This document shows, one piece after another, positions 24,574 through 33,853 of a stretch of 64,000 nt of DNA. The position numbers and the translations under genes were made by a program. This DNA is from SURF-21 sp964462595 (lineage in GTDB: Bacteria > Actinomycetota > Geothermincolia > Geothermincolales > RBG-13-55-18). The notes under the pieces were generated by a model. The model was not told where the DNA came from. It worked only from the letters and a program-made list of their open reading frames with translations, and made no database searches. The stretch is from contig CAYWXM010000058.1 of NCBI GenBank assembly GCA_964462595.1, positions 1 through 64,000 of the forward strand, in the 5' to 3' direction. Position 1 is the first letter of the stretch; every line of letters begins with the position of its first letter.

Positions 24574-25260
24574 TCAGTCCACGAAACGGTACTTGATCAG
24601 GGTCCACATGGCGGGTATGCCGTCCCTCCAGGTTATCTTCTTCCCCTCCTCCATCTCCCTCCCGGCATAAGAGATGGGGACCTCAAAGATCCTGATCTTT
24701 TTCTTGAGTATCTTGGCTGTTACCTCCGGCTCGAAGTCGAAATGGTCCGCCTTGATCTCGATGCCCTGCAGGGATTCCCGGGTGAACAGCTTGTAGCATG
24801 TCTCCATGTCCGAGAGGGTCGTGTTGTAGAGGATGTTGGTCATCAGCGCCAGAAAGCGGTTGCCGACGAAGTGCCAGAAGAGCATGTTCTTGCGGGGACC
24901 CGTGAATCGGGAACCGTAGACCACCTGCGCCATCCCCTTGAGCACGGGCTCGATGAGCTTGGGATAGTCTTCTGGATCGTATTCCAGGTCGGCATCCTGC
25001 ACCAGGATGAGGTCGCCGGAGGCGGCGGCGAAACCGGTGCGTACCGCCGCGCCCTTGCCGCGATTCTCCTTATGGTAGATAACGCGGGTGCCGGAATCCT
25101 CCTCCATGGCCAGTATGTCCCTGGTGCCGTCACTGGAGCCGTCGTCGACGATGACGATCTCCCTCTCCATGTCGCCCAGGTCCACCTGCCTCACCCGTCG
25201 CAATATCTCCTTGATGGTGTTTCGCTCGTTGAACACCGGCATCACGATCGACAACTTCAT
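24574..25260 (-). CDS. GT2-family glycosyltransferase, 228 aa
   Basis: A GT-A fold enzyme: LSIVMPVFNERNTIKEIL, VIVDDGSSDGT and LILVQDADLEYDPEDY give the nucleotide-binding site and the DxD-like motif. It resembles dolichol/polyprenyl-phosphate mannosyltransferases (DPM1-like) without a C-terminal membrane domain. It would transfer a sugar from an NDP or GDP donor to a lipid phosphate or glycan. It lies 165 bases after rmlB on the same strand and probably belongs to the same cell-surface sugar unit. Confidence 0.85.
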   Translation of the reverse strand: MKLSIVMPVFNERNTIKEILRRVRQVDLGDMEREIVIVDDGSSDGTRDILAMEEDSGTRVIYHKENRGKGAAVRTGFAAASGDLILVQDADLEYDPEDYPKLIEPVLKGMAQVVYGSRFTGPRKNMLFWHFVGNRFLALMTNILYNTTLSDMETCYKLFTRESLQGIEIKADHFDFEPEVTAKILKKKIRIFEVPISYAGREMEEGKKITWRDGIPAMWTLIKYRFVD

Positions 25261-25425
25261 CTTTCCGTTCCTCCACTTTTGATCGAATCCAGCGCGGCAC
25301 GATTACCAGTTGATCGATCCCTGCCGCTTCGCCAATGAGAGCATCCGGCTCTGCGATGCGCCGGGGTCCCCTGCTCTGACCAGCGTAAGCATCGGCCCCC
25401 GCACTACCGCCAAGCCGGGCAGGGC

Positions 25426-26424
25426 CTATATGTCTCCGTATTTCTCTAAATAGTAACTGCGGAACTCGCCGCTCTTTATCGGTTCCCACCAGGCGGCGTT
25501 ATCACGATACCATTGTACGGTCTCGCGCAACCCGCCCTCGAAATCCTTCCGCGGGGTCCATCCCAGCCCCCTGAGTTTGGACGAATCCAGGGAATATCTC
25601 AGGTCGTGGCCAAGGCGGTCGGGCACGCGCTCGATAGAATCCTCTCCCGCGCCGAGGATACCCAGGATCGCGCGGGTCAGCTCCAGGTTGGTCTTCTCCT
25701 GGCCTGCGCCGATATTGTATACCTCTCCGGAAAGGCCGGAGCGAAGAACCAGGTCGATAGCCTCGCAGTTATCCTCCACGTAGAGCCAATCCCTTACGTT
25801 CCGACCCTCCCCGTACAGAGGGATCTTCCTGCCCTCGATAAGGTTGGTGACGAAAAGAGGTATGACCTTCTCGGGGTACTGGTAAGGACCGTAGTTGTTG
25901 GCGCTCCTTACGATAACGGCGTCTATACCATAGGTGCGCACGTAGGAGCGGACGAGGAGGTCGGCCCCGGCCTTGGAGGCCGCGTAGGGGCTGTTGGGCT
26001 GCAGGGGGCTCTCCTCGCTGAACGAGCCCTCCGAGATGCTACCGTAGACCTCGTCCGTGCTGACCTGCACGAAACGGATACCCAGCTCACGTGCCTGCTC
26101 CAGGATACGGCAGGTGCCCAGCACATCGGTCTTCACAAACGCTTCCGGCGAGGAGATGGAGCGATCGACGTGCGTTTCCGCCGCGAAGTTGATCACCGCA
26201 TCGGGTCCCCAGGAGATCGCCCGGGAGACGTCGTCGGCCTCGCAGATGTCCCCCCGGTTGAAAAAATAGCGCGGGCTGCCCTCTAACTCCGCAAGGTTTT
26301 CGGGGTTGCCGGCGTAAGTCAGCTTGTCCAGGTTCAGGATCTCATCCTCGGGGTATTTCCCGAGCACCAGGCGGATAAAGTTGCTGCCTATGAATCCGCA
26401 ACCCCCGGTCACCAGCAGGCGCAT
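25426..26424 (-). CDS. rmlB: dTDP-glucose 4,6-dehydratase, 332 aa
   Basis: An extended short-chain dehydrogenase with GGCGFIGSNFIR (NAD binding), the STDEVYGS block before the catalytic residues, and YAASKAGADLL (catalytic Tyr and Lys). It converts dTDP-glucose to dTDP-4-keto-6-deoxyglucose. Length fits RmlB (about 330-355). It follows the RmlC-like gene by 64 bases and lies downstream of rmlA on the same strand, so the three form a sugar-nucleotide operon. Confidence 0.92.
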   Translation of the reverse strand: MRLLVTGGCGFIGSNFIRLVLGKYPEDEILNLDKLTYAGNPENLAELEGSPRYFFNRGDICEADDVSRAISWGPDAVINFAAETHVDRSISSPEAFVKTDVLGTCRILEQARELGIRFVQVSTDEVYGSISEGSFSEESPLQPNSPYAASKAGADLLVRSYVRTYGIDAVIVRSANNYGPYQYPEKVIPLFVTNLIEGRKIPLYGEGRNVRDWLYVEDNCEAIDLVLRSGLSGEVYNIGAGQEKTNLELTRAILGILGAGEDSIERVPDRLGHDLRYSLDSSKLRGLGWTPRKDFEGGLRETVQWYRDNAAWWEPIKSGEFRSYYLEKYGDI

Positions 26425-26488
26425 GATCTCTCCCCGTTCCTTTCAGGCAACCCTGCCGCGGCGCCACCATGGCGCCGGAGCCGCGGGT

Positions 26489-26929
26489 CTACTTCATAAC
26501 GATTTCCCAGTCGTAGGGCACCGCTGCTTCCTCCAGGCCCAGGCAACGCGCTTCGTCGTCGTCTCCTTCCAGGACAAGCAGGACCAACGCGTTGCGGTTT
26601 CCGACCGCCTTCCACCCCCTGAGCACCCCGGGGGGTACGATCACCTCGCGATAGCGGTACTCTCCCAGGAAAAGCTCCACCACCTCGTCACGCGTAGGGG
26701 ATCCCTCCCGCCGGTCGCAGAGGACGAGTTTTATCGTCCCCCCCAGGCAGACGATCCTCTCTCTCGCCTTGACCCTGCTTATCCACGCCTCCACCGTCCC
26801 CGGAAAAAGCGTGCGCCATGACGACGCGTACAGGTTGCCAGGAGAATCATCACCCTGCCACATATCCACGGTCAAACCCGCAGCATCCAGGCTTGACGGC
26901 AGTTCCCTTACGCAAACACCCTCGATCAA
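26489..26929 (-). CDS. RmlC-like cupin (dTDP-sugar epimerase family), 146 aa
   Basis: A cupin-type protein placed between rmlA and rmlB. Motifs such as SSWRTLFPGTVEAWISR and EVIVPPGVLRGWKAVGN fit the RmlC family layout. The RmlC catalytic histidine (normally in RGLHxQ) is not evident, so it may be a different sugar epimerase or isomerase, or an inactive member. It starts 17 bases after the rmlA stop on the minus strand. Confidence 0.7.
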   Translation of the reverse strand: MIEGVCVRELPSSLDAAGLTVDMWQGDDSPGNLYASSWRTLFPGTVEAWISRVKARERIVCLGGTIKLVLCDRREGSPTRDEVVELFLGEYRYREVIVPPGVLRGWKAVGNRNALVLLVLEGDDDEARCLGLEEAAVPYDWEIVMK

Positions 26930-26945
26930 GATCCCCTCCTCAGTT

Positions 26946-28016
26946 TCAGATCAACCCGACGCGGGAATTGTCCCCCAGCACGAAACGAAAGGTCTTCGGC
27001 AGGTCAACGGACCTGGATATCTCGACGTTCTTACCGATCAGGCTGTCCTCGATCCGTCCCGGTATGTTGATGATGGAGCTGTTCTCCATGACGATAGAGT
27101 GCTCCAGCTCGCTGCCCTCAACGCTCACGCCGTAGTAGATGGACGTGAACGGCCCGATATAGGAGTCCGTGATCCTGGAACCCCTGCCGACGATCGCGGG
27201 ACCGCGCAACGTGCTGCGCACCACCTGTGCGCCTTGCTCTATGATCACCCTTCCGTCCACGCGGGAAAGGGAGTCGACGCTTCCTTCGCAGCGCGGCTCG
27301 ATGCCCTCAAGCACGATGCGATTCGCCTCCAGCAGGTCCTCCAGGTGGCCGGTGTCTTTCCACCATCCATCGATTATGTGCGCCTCCACCTTGCGGCCGT
27401 TATCGATGAGGTTCTGTATGGCATCCGTTATCTCCAGCTCATCGCGCCAGGAGGGCACTATGGCCCTGCACGCGTCGAGGATGCACGAGCGGAACATGTA
27501 AGCGCCCACCAGGGCGAGGTCGCTGGGGGGGACCTTCGGCTTTTCCACCAGCTTGACGATCCTCTTCCCGTCCAGCTCGGCCACCCCGAAGCGCTGCGGT
27601 TCCGCCACGTGGGCCAGCAAGATGAGGGCATCTACGTCCTTGTGGCGGAATTCGTCCACGAACGAGGCGATACCCTCCTTGATCAGGTTGTCACCGAGGT
27701 ACATCACGAAAGGGGTATCGGCGAGGAAATCGGCCGCGGTAAGTACGGCATGGGCCAGCCCGAGGGGAGCTTCCTGCCTGATGTAGGTGATCTTAACGCC
27801 CCAGTTCGAGCCGCTGCCCAGCGCCTCCCGTATCTCTTCCTCGGTATCCCCGACGATGATGCCGATATCCGATATACCCGCTTCCCGCAACGCCTCCAAC
27901 CCGTAAAAAAGGATGGGCTTGTTGGCCACGGGCACCAGTTGCTTGGCGCTGGTGTGGGTTATAGGGCGCAGGCGGGTACCCGCTCCACCGGATAGGATCA
28001 ACCCTTTAAGCTCCAT
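26946..28016 (-). CDS. rmlA: Glucose-1-phosphate thymidylyltransferase, long form, 356 aa
   Basis: The nucleotidyltransferase signature GLILSGGAGTRLRPITHTSA is at the N-terminus, with LGDNLIKEG (metal site) and EKPKVPPSDLALVGAYMF (substrate). The C-terminal 110 residues are a left-handed beta helix (hexapeptide repeats such as IVGRGSRITDSYIG). The length of 356 fits RmlA-long enzymes. It makes dTDP-glucose for RmlB. The ATG at 28016 begins at the family N-terminus but has no Shine-Dalgarno; an AT-rich GATAAAAT lies just before it, so a short leader or leaderless mRNA is possible. Confidence 0.9.
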   Translation of the reverse strand: MELKGLILSGGAGTRLRPITHTSAKQLVPVANKPILFYGLEALREAGISDIGIIVGDTEEEIREALGSGSNWGVKITYIRQEAPLGLAHAVLTAADFLADTPFVMYLGDNLIKEGIASFVDEFRHKDVDALILLAHVAEPQRFGVAELDGKRIVKLVEKPKVPPSDLALVGAYMFRSCILDACRAIVPSWRDELEITDAIQNLIDNGRKVEAHIIDGWWKDTGHLEDLLEANRIVLEGIEPRCEGSVDSLSRVDGRVIIEQGAQVVRSTLRGPAIVGRGSRITDSYIGPFTSIYYGVSVEGSELEHSIVMENSSIINIPGRIEDSLIGKNVEISRSVDLPKTFRFVLGDNSRVGLI

Positions 28017-28361
28017 AGAAGGAGATTTTATCACACCCGATACGCTGCCGAAACCGACAACGTGAGCGAACGTAGCAAGCTGCTTGTATCGTGGCGGAAG
28101 CAGGTAGACAGACCGGCAGGCACCTTGTGGCAAGCATTTTTACCCTGACGGACCGGAATGGATCGGCCGGACGCGCCGGATGGTGCTTGTCTTTTATCAT
28201 CAGTCAAACGTGCAGCTGTTGTTATATTAAGGGTCAACGCCTGTATGCTGAAACCGAATTGAAGGACAAAACGTCAACAAGAAGGAAGTTATCGGATATG
28301 ATATCTGTAGGATTGCTTCGTAGCGGCGCACGGTAACCAAGTTAACGTGGAGTTGATGCTT
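28017..28361. other. Divergent intergenic region, no gene seen
   Basis: It separates leftward rmlA from the rightward transglutaminase-like gene. AT-rich stretches near 28190-28230 and 28290-28310 (with TATGAT) could hold promoters. I find no tRNA, riboswitch core or protein frame that stands up. Confidence 0.4.
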
Positions 28362-29462
28362 ATGAGCAAGAGCACGAGGACCGTGTTTTCCATCATCGCC
28401 ATCGTCCTCTTCCTGGGATCGACCCTCGGCCTGATCCTTACCCTTACCGCGGATTCGGGAGAAAGCGGAGAGGCCAAGCTCTCTGTTGAGGTCTACCCGC
28501 GCGAGGAGATCCTCACCGCCGCCTACAAAGCCTACGGGGATGATCAGCAGAACCTGTGGGCGGCCAAGACGATCGTCGAGAACGTGGGCGATTCTCCCGT
28601 TAACGATTTCCGCATCGATTACAAGATCGAGGGTTACTGCGACTGGACCTCCGCAGAGGTATACCCGGTCATCCTCCCCGGACAGACGGTGCGCGACTAC
28701 TGCTGGCCGAACCTGGACGATGCCAAGATGAAGGAAGTGACCTCTAAGACCCCAGTGGAATTGACGGTGAGATACTCCCATGAAGGGCTGGGTGAGCCTA
28801 TCCTGGACATGGAGAAGATATATCTCCTGGGAAGGAACGACTTCGTCTTCACCGACCTGGAGGATGAAGACATCCTCACCTTCACCGACGCCTTCGACAA
28901 TTACCCCATGGTCGCAGCCTTCGTGACCCCCAATGAGGAGACGGTAAAAAGCGTGGCCAACAACATGGCGGGGGGACTGGAAACGGGCATGAACGACAAC
29001 GACGTCTATGCCGCGTTCATCCGCTGCTTTGACGGCATGCGCGCGCTCGGGGTGAAATACATCCAGGAGCCCTCGAGCTACTGGTCGGACCGCGCGGCCC
29101 AGTACGTGCAGTACCCGGCCGAGACACTCAACCGGGCCTCGGGCACCTGCCTCGACCTGGCTATATGCATGTCCGCGCTCATGGAGGCGGTGGGGATAAA
29201 AACCTACATCGCCCTCATACCGGGCCACGCCATCCCCATCATCGAGCTGCCCAACAGCGGCGAATGGTACGCCATCGAATCCACATTTATCGATAAGGAT
29301 TACGCCCTTTCCCATTTCCCCGGCGAGACCAGTCCGGAGGTTACCGCGGAGGAATGCATAGATATGGCCGCCGAGGAGATAAACGCGGCCATGGACGAGG
29401 GCTCCTATATTCTGATCGACGTAGAGAAGAGCTGGTCGCAGGGGGTGATGCCGATATGGTAG
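28362..29462 (+). CDS. Membrane-anchored transglutaminase-like protein, 366 aa
   Basis: A signal anchor (VFSIIAIVLFLGSTLGLILT) leads into a beta-rich extracellular region. The transglutaminase core lies at about residues 245-320: SGTCLDLAICMSALMEAVGI carries the catalytic cysteine, IALIPGHAIPI the histidine, and the Asp would be in ESTFIDKDY. These domains act as peptidases or crosslinkers at the cell surface. The ATG at 28362 has GGAG 9 bases upstream. Its stop overlaps the start of the next gene by seven bases, so they are coupled. Confidence 0.75.
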   Translation: MSKSTRTVFSIIAIVLFLGSTLGLILTLTADSGESGEAKLSVEVYPREEILTAAYKAYGDDQQNLWAAKTIVENVGDSPVNDFRIDYKIEGYCDWTSAEVYPVILPGQTVRDYCWPNLDDAKMKEVTSKTPVELTVRYSHEGLGEPILDMEKIYLLGRNDFVFTDLEDEDILTFTDAFDNYPMVAAFVTPNEETVKSVANNMAGGLETGMNDNDVYAAFIRCFDGMRALGVKYIQEPSSYWSDRAAQYVQYPAETLNRASGTCLDLAICMSALMEAVGIKTYIALIPGHAIPIIELPNSGEWYAIESTFIDKDYALSHFPGETSPEVTAEECIDMAAEEINAAMDEGSYILIDVEKSWSQGVMPIW

Positions 29463-30364
29463 CCAGATCCTTCAAGGGCGGCACGGTCGTTCTCGCCGTC
29501 GCCATGATCCTTGCACTGATCCTCTCGGTCCATCCCGCACTGGCCCAGGAGGTCGGCGAAGAGGGCGAGTACACCGTACAGGAGGAATACCGTATCGAGA
29601 TCAACGAGACTGGGGATGCGCATATCACCGATACCATCACCTACGACGACGAATGGTTCGATGAATACGGATACCTCTTCGAGGAGAACCCCAACCTGCT
29701 CTCCCGCCGCTACCGCGCGGACAGCAACGTGGGAGAGGTCGAGAACTTCGATGTGAACATCGACAGCGGTGAGGCCACCATCACGGTGACCTTCGACACC
29801 CCCGGCCTGGCCTACAATCTCTCCGATGGATGGACGGTGTTCGGCTACGGCGATTACGAAGTGGCGAGCGAGGGCGATGATGAGGTGGTCCTGGAGGCGT
29901 TGTGGACCATCACCAACGAATACAGCCTCTTCGAGCCCATGGGCCTGGAGGAGGAAGTCATCATCGATCTTCCCGAGGGCGCGCAGGGCGTTGATTACGA
30001 CGAGACGACGGGCGCTATCGAATACGACCTCGCGTATACGGCAAAGGGGGGCGGGGTCCTGGCCAGCAACAAGACGCTCTTCACCATCGTCTTCGCCATG
30101 ATCATGGCCCTCTCGCTGATATTCCTGCTGTTCGTTTTCACGCGCAGGGTCCAGGCGCCGGCAGCTGTGGACGCTACGGGAGCGGGCATATCCCCCGCGG
30201 CGGCAGGAACCCCTGCCGCGTCCATGCAGGCACAGCCGGAGCGGCACGAAGCGATGGTATCTTCCGATGAGGCCGGCGCAACGCCCAGGTTCTGCAAAAA
30301 ATGCGGCCATCCATGGGGGAGCCCGGACGAGCGGTTCTGCCGCAAATGCGGCGCGCCTCACTAG
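29456..30364 (+). CDS. Membrane protein with C-terminal zinc ribbon, 302 aa
   Basis: A signal peptide (VVLAVAMILALILSVHPALA) is followed by an acidic beta-rich exported domain of about 170 residues. A transmembrane helix (LFTIVFAMIMALSLIFLLFV, about residues 205-225) follows. The cytoplasmic tail ends in a zinc ribbon (FCKKCGHPWGSPDERFCRKC). A fold related to DUF2207 membrane proteins is possible. It overlaps the transglutaminase-like gene, with a GGGGGTG site, so both act together, perhaps in envelope sensing or assembly. Confidence 0.65.
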   Translation: MVARSFKGGTVVLAVAMILALILSVHPALAQEVGEEGEYTVQEEYRIEINETGDAHITDTITYDDEWFDEYGYLFEENPNLLSRRYRADSNVGEVENFDVNIDSGEATITVTFDTPGLAYNLSDGWTVFGYGDYEVASEGDDEVVLEALWTITNEYSLFEPMGLEEEVIIDLPEGAQGVDYDETTGAIEYDLAYTAKGGGVLASNKTLFTIVFAMIMALSLIFLLFVFTRRVQAPAAVDATGAGISPAAAGTPAASMQAQPERHEAMVSSDEAGATPRFCKKCGHPWGSPDERFCRKCGAPH

Positions 30365-30484
30365 GTACTGCGCCTGAGATCCGCATGCAATAGGTGTGTC
30401 CTGCCCCCAACAGCTCGCAAGAGCATCGCGCGAACAGTGGATCGGTTATGTGCAGCAGAAGAACTCTGGCCTCAAAACGCAGCG

Positions 30485-31615
30485 TTATTCGTACAGACAG
30501 GATAGGAGAGCGTTGCCCGTCGCTTCCATCTGCCAGCCTTTGAGCAGCCCGCTGTCCTTCAATTCGCGCAGGTCGGCCGGCTTTAACCTCGCTATCGCCT
30601 TCAGGATGGCGTTGGGCAGCAGGAAACCCGGGTCGAGCCCCAGGTCTTCCGCCCTGCGGTCCCTTGCACTCTTGAGGTGCTTGAGCATCTTTTCGGCGGC
30701 GAAGTCCCTTTTCTGATGTACGTGCGCGGGAAAGCGAGGCAGTTTGTCGTCGGGCAGCTTAATCCCTTTCTCCACCGCCTTCATGATCTCGCCGCCGAAA
30801 CGCGCCATCTGGCGTTCCGAAAGCGCCTTCAATCCCTCGAACTCACGACGGTTACGCGGATACCCCTGGGAGATCTTGAGCAGCCTCTCCGTCCCTATCA
30901 CCTTGAAGGTGGGCACATCCAGGCCTCTCGCCCTCTCCTCCCGCCAGTCCAGGAGGGCCTGCAGGACCCCCAGCTGGCGGGGGGAAAGCTCACGGGCCCC
31001 TTTCACCCTGGTAAAAGTGGCGCCCTTTTCGGGCATCCTGTCCAGGTTATCCACCAGCCTCTTGAACTCCTCCCTGGCCCAGGCCATCCTTCCCGTGGCC
31101 TCTATGTCTTCCTCCAGGCGCTCGCGCAGAGAGATAAGATAGGCCACGTCGCTGGCCGCGTAGTCCAGCATCTCGCGCCCGAGCGGGCGCCGCGACCAGT
31201 CCGCCTTCTGCAGCCCCTTGTCCACTGAGAGCCCGAAATAATCCGCCAGCAGGTCCGCCAGGCCGACTTTTTCCCTGCCCAGGATGCGGGCGGCGACCAT
31301 GGTATCGAAAATGGGGCCTGGTTTAACTCCCAGGAAGGTGAGGAGCATCCTGCCGTCGTAATCCACGTCGTGGAACACCTTTTCCACGCTCTCGTCCTCG
31401 AGCAAGGGTGCCATGAGCGATAGATCCAGCCCCAGCGGGTCGACGATATATATGTTCTCTCCGTCCCCTATCTGGAGCAGGGATATCTTCTCCGCGTAAC
31501 GATGGTAGCTGTCGGACTCGAGGTCAACGCTTATGCGGCGGACACCGCGCAGATTATCCAGCATCTCCCGCAAAGCCGCCGTGTCTCCTATGTACTGGAA
31601 ATCTATCATGCCCAT
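30485..31615 (-). CDS. rnd: RNase D-like 3'-5' exonuclease with HRDC domains, 376 aa
   Basis: DnaQ-like exonuclease motifs are intact: ISVDLESDSYHRY (Exo I, D-x-E), FHDVDYDGRML (Exo II) and YAASDVAYLISL (Exo III, Y-x3-D). One HRDC domain (LSPRQLGVLQALLDWREERA) is clear and a second, weaker one follows. RNase D trims the 3' ends of stable RNAs. The ATG may be 31615 or 31609; no Shine-Dalgarno is seen, but TATAAT lies 12 bases upstream on the minus strand, hinting at a leaderless mRNA. Confidence 0.87.
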   Translation of the reverse strand: MGMIDFQYIGDTAALREMLDNLRGVRRISVDLESDSYHRYAEKISLLQIGDGENIYIVDPLGLDLSLMAPLLEDESVEKVFHDVDYDGRMLLTFLGVKPGPIFDTMVAARILGREKVGLADLLADYFGLSVDKGLQKADWSRRPLGREMLDYAASDVAYLISLRERLEEDIEATGRMAWAREEFKRLVDNLDRMPEKGATFTRVKGARELSPRQLGVLQALLDWREERARGLDVPTFKVIGTERLLKISQGYPRNRREFEGLKALSERQMARFGGEIMKAVEKGIKLPDDKLPRFPAHVHQKRDFAAEKMLKHLKSARDRRAEDLGLDPGFLLPNAILKAIARLKPADLRELKDSGLLKGWQMEATGNALLSCLYE

Positions 31616-31753
31616 ATTATAAAGCCCGGCGGGCAATAAGTAAGGCGATATTCGACAACCTCGAAGCCATGGCGGGGATGATGGCGAAAAAGGACCTGCT
31701 ACCTCGGTTTTAATACCGGCACCTTTGATGCTAATATGTTTCTTGGTGATAAC

Positions 31754-32401
31754 ATGACTGACGGCGAAAAGCGCAAAAAAAAGCGCCTGCCGGCATTGGA
31801 GCGCAAGAAAGTGATTCTCGATGCCGCCGAGTGCACATTCGTGGAATTCGGATACCATGGCGCCCTCATGGAGACCATAGCCCAGCGGGCAGAGGTCACG
31901 AAACCCATCCTCTACCGCCACTTCCCGAGCAAACTCGACTTGCTCCTCTCCATCCTGGACCGCGCCGGTGGAGAGCTGCGGGATTCCCTGCTGCGCCCGG
32001 ACCCCAAAGAGATGGACTGGCTCGCCGCGACCAGGTACAGCGTTCACGCCTATTTCGAATTCGTCGTCAACTCGGAGAAGGCTTTCCGTCTTATCTACGC
32101 CACCGATCTGAACGTCGACCGCAAGGCTTTCGAGCGCATCACGCATATTCGCGAGGAGATCATAAAGATAGTGGCCGACATGATCTCTTCCTATACCGAT
32201 ATATCCTTCGTGCCGCGCCAGGACATCGACATAACGGCCATAATGCTGGTGGGGATGGTGGAGACTACGGTCACCCACTGGATGAACGACAAGGCCATCT
32301 CCCTCAATGTATACGAGGATAACCTCGTAAGGGCCGCCGCAGGCATCCTGGCGAGACTGCCGGCCAGCAGCCGGCCGGCCGGAGGGCCCGAAAAGGGCTG
32401 A
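31754..32401 (+). CDS. TetR-family regulator 1, 215 aa
   Basis: The N-terminal HTH spans about 15-62 (VILDAAECTFVEFGYHGALM, then VTKPILYRHFPSKLDLLLSI). The C-terminal helical domain binds an unknown ligand. The ATG at 31754 is used because a GGTGATAAC site lies between it and an upstream in-frame ATG at 31736. It is the first of three TetR genes in a row and lies close to acyl-CoA dehydrogenase genes, so fatty-acid control is plausible. Confidence 0.88.
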   Translation: MTDGEKRKKKRLPALERKKVILDAAECTFVEFGYHGALMETIAQRAEVTKPILYRHFPSKLDLLLSILDRAGGELRDSLLRPDPKEMDWLAATRYSVHAYFEFVVNSEKAFRLIYATDLNVDRKAFERITHIREEIIKIVADMISSYTDISFVPRQDIDITAIMLVGMVETTVTHWMNDKAISLNVYEDNLVRAAAGILARLPASSRPAGGPEKG

Positions 32402-32596
32402 AGATATCCGTAACGGGGATGAGCATGCCACGCCCTGCCGCGAACGCAAAACGGCGCCTGGCCCGCATAAACATTGGCGAACGCTGTATGCTATCATATC
32501 CCATGATGGTTAGTAACCGGTACATTTACCTGCTTCGGAACCTAACCTGAAGAGGCGGGCTTATCCGTGGCAAGCCAGCCGTGAGGGAGCAAGGAT

Positions 32597-33214
32597 ATGG
32601 CCAAACAGAGGCTGTCGGCCGAGAAAAGAAAACAAAGCCTGATCAAGGCCACGGAGCGATGCCTGTCCCGCAAGGGTTATTACAACTGCACCACCGCCGA
32701 CATAGCCGCCGAGGCGGGTATCACCGAGCCCGTCCTGTACCAGCATTTCCGGGACAAGCAAGACCTGGTCACCACGATGCGCATGCAGGCCATCGACGAC
32801 ATATCCGAATACGTGGTCAAACGCGTCCTGAAGATGAAAACGCAACTGGGTGGCCTGCGCGAGTGCGCCGAGGCGGTATTCGACTACACGCAGCGGCACC
32901 GCAGCAAGATGCGCGCCTATTACTATTCCATCCCCGAGCTGGGCAAAGGGGGGTTGAGGCGTTCGCCGGTCGAGCGCCTGCACCGTCTGCACGACGCCGT
33001 TTCCTACATGCTGGGAGAGGCGCAGCGCCAGGGAGACGTGATCGAGGGTATAGAAACCGCGGACTTCGCGTGGAGCTATATCGCCCTGGTGGAGATCGTG
33101 TACATCGCGAACGCGCTCGGCCTGGACGTGCCCTTCAGCCAGAAGAACGTGTACTTGGATCTCATCGACCGGCTGCTCGCGAGCGTGTCCGTGGCGCCGG
33201 AAGCGGAGGTATAA
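32597..33214 (+). CDS. TetR-family regulator 2, 205 aa
   Basis: The HTH is at about 12-58 (LIKATERCLSRKGYYNCTTA with ITEPVLYQHFRDKQDLVTTM). The rest is helical, with Trp and Tyr residues that could line a hydrophobic pocket. It has a GAGCAAGGAT ribosome site. The third TetR gene starts 4 bases after its stop, so these two are co-transcribed and perhaps form a heteromeric or hierarchical pair. Confidence 0.88.
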   Translation: MAKQRLSAEKRKQSLIKATERCLSRKGYYNCTTADIAAEAGITEPVLYQHFRDKQDLVTTMRMQAIDDISEYVVKRVLKMKTQLGGLRECAEAVFDYTQRHRSKMRAYYYSIPELGKGGLRRSPVERLHRLHDAVSYMLGEAQRQGDVIEGIETADFAWSYIALVEIVYIANALGLDVPFSQKNVYLDLIDRLLASVSVAPEAEV

Positions 33215-33218
33215 GCAG

Positions 33219-33824
33219 ATGGCAAAATATGGTGTACGCGGCAATCGCAGGCAACAGATCATAGACGCGGCCATCAAGGCCTTTGCCGCCAAGAACTACG
33301 ACGGCGCCTCGGTCACGGACATCGCCAACGCAGCGGGCATCACCAAGCGTGCCATATACCGGTATTTCGCCACCAAGCGCGAGCTGTTCTACGCCGTCCG
33401 CAACGAGGTCTACGGAACCATAGTGAACAACCTCTGGAAGGAATTGCCACCGGCCAGTGATTTCAGAGAGCTTGCCGACGCCATCATGCGCAATCACCTC
33501 AGGTTCAGCCTGGAGAACCCGGAGATGGCGCGCATCGTGGTCAATACCATCTCCGAGGCCGCCACCAGGGAATTGCAGGAAAACATCGTGGCGTTGCTCG
33601 GCGAACGAGCCTGGGAGGTTCAGGCCCTGATGAGATCCGGCATGGAGGATGGGACGATGGACCCGGACCTGGACCCCATGTTCGTATCCTGGATACTGGT
33701 GCTGATATTCTTCTTCCTTGTCTACATGCAGGCCTGCGGTGACGACAGGCTCATACCGCGTGGCGAGGATGCGGCCTCGGTGCTGATGAAGCCCTTCCTC
33801 GCCTCCCTCGCCCCCCGCAGCTGA
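33219..33824 (+). CDS. TetR-family regulator 3, 201 aa
   Basis: The HTH at about 10-55 (IIDAAIKAFAAKNYDGASVT with ITKRAIYRYFATKRELFYAV) is typical. The C-terminal domain is of the TetR_C type with a hydrophobic last third (VSWILVLIFFFLVYMQACGD). A GGAGGT site precedes the ATG. It converges with the acyl-CoA dehydrogenase gene at 33854, only 29 bases away. It may control the acyl-CoA genes, but no operator was found. Confidence 0.88.
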   Translation: MAKYGVRGNRRQQIIDAAIKAFAAKNYDGASVTDIANAAGITKRAIYRYFATKRELFYAVRNEVYGTIVNNLWKELPPASDFRELADAIMRNHLRFSLENPEMARIVVNTISEAATRELQENIVALLGERAWEVQALMRSGMEDGTMDPDLDPMFVSWILVLIFFFLVYMQACGDDRLIPRGEDAASVLMKPFLASLAPRS

Positions 33825-33853
33825 TCTCCTCTGCCGGAGCGGACAAAAAGCCC

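Noticed and set aside
28017..28361. Possible riboswitch or RNA gene in the rmlA/transglutaminase gap
   Set aside because: I found no conserved core of a known riboswitch or a tRNA fold.
31616..32497. Upstream extension of the RNase D frame
   Set aside because: It lies antisense to the first TetR gene and does not look like protein; the family begins at 31615 or 31609.
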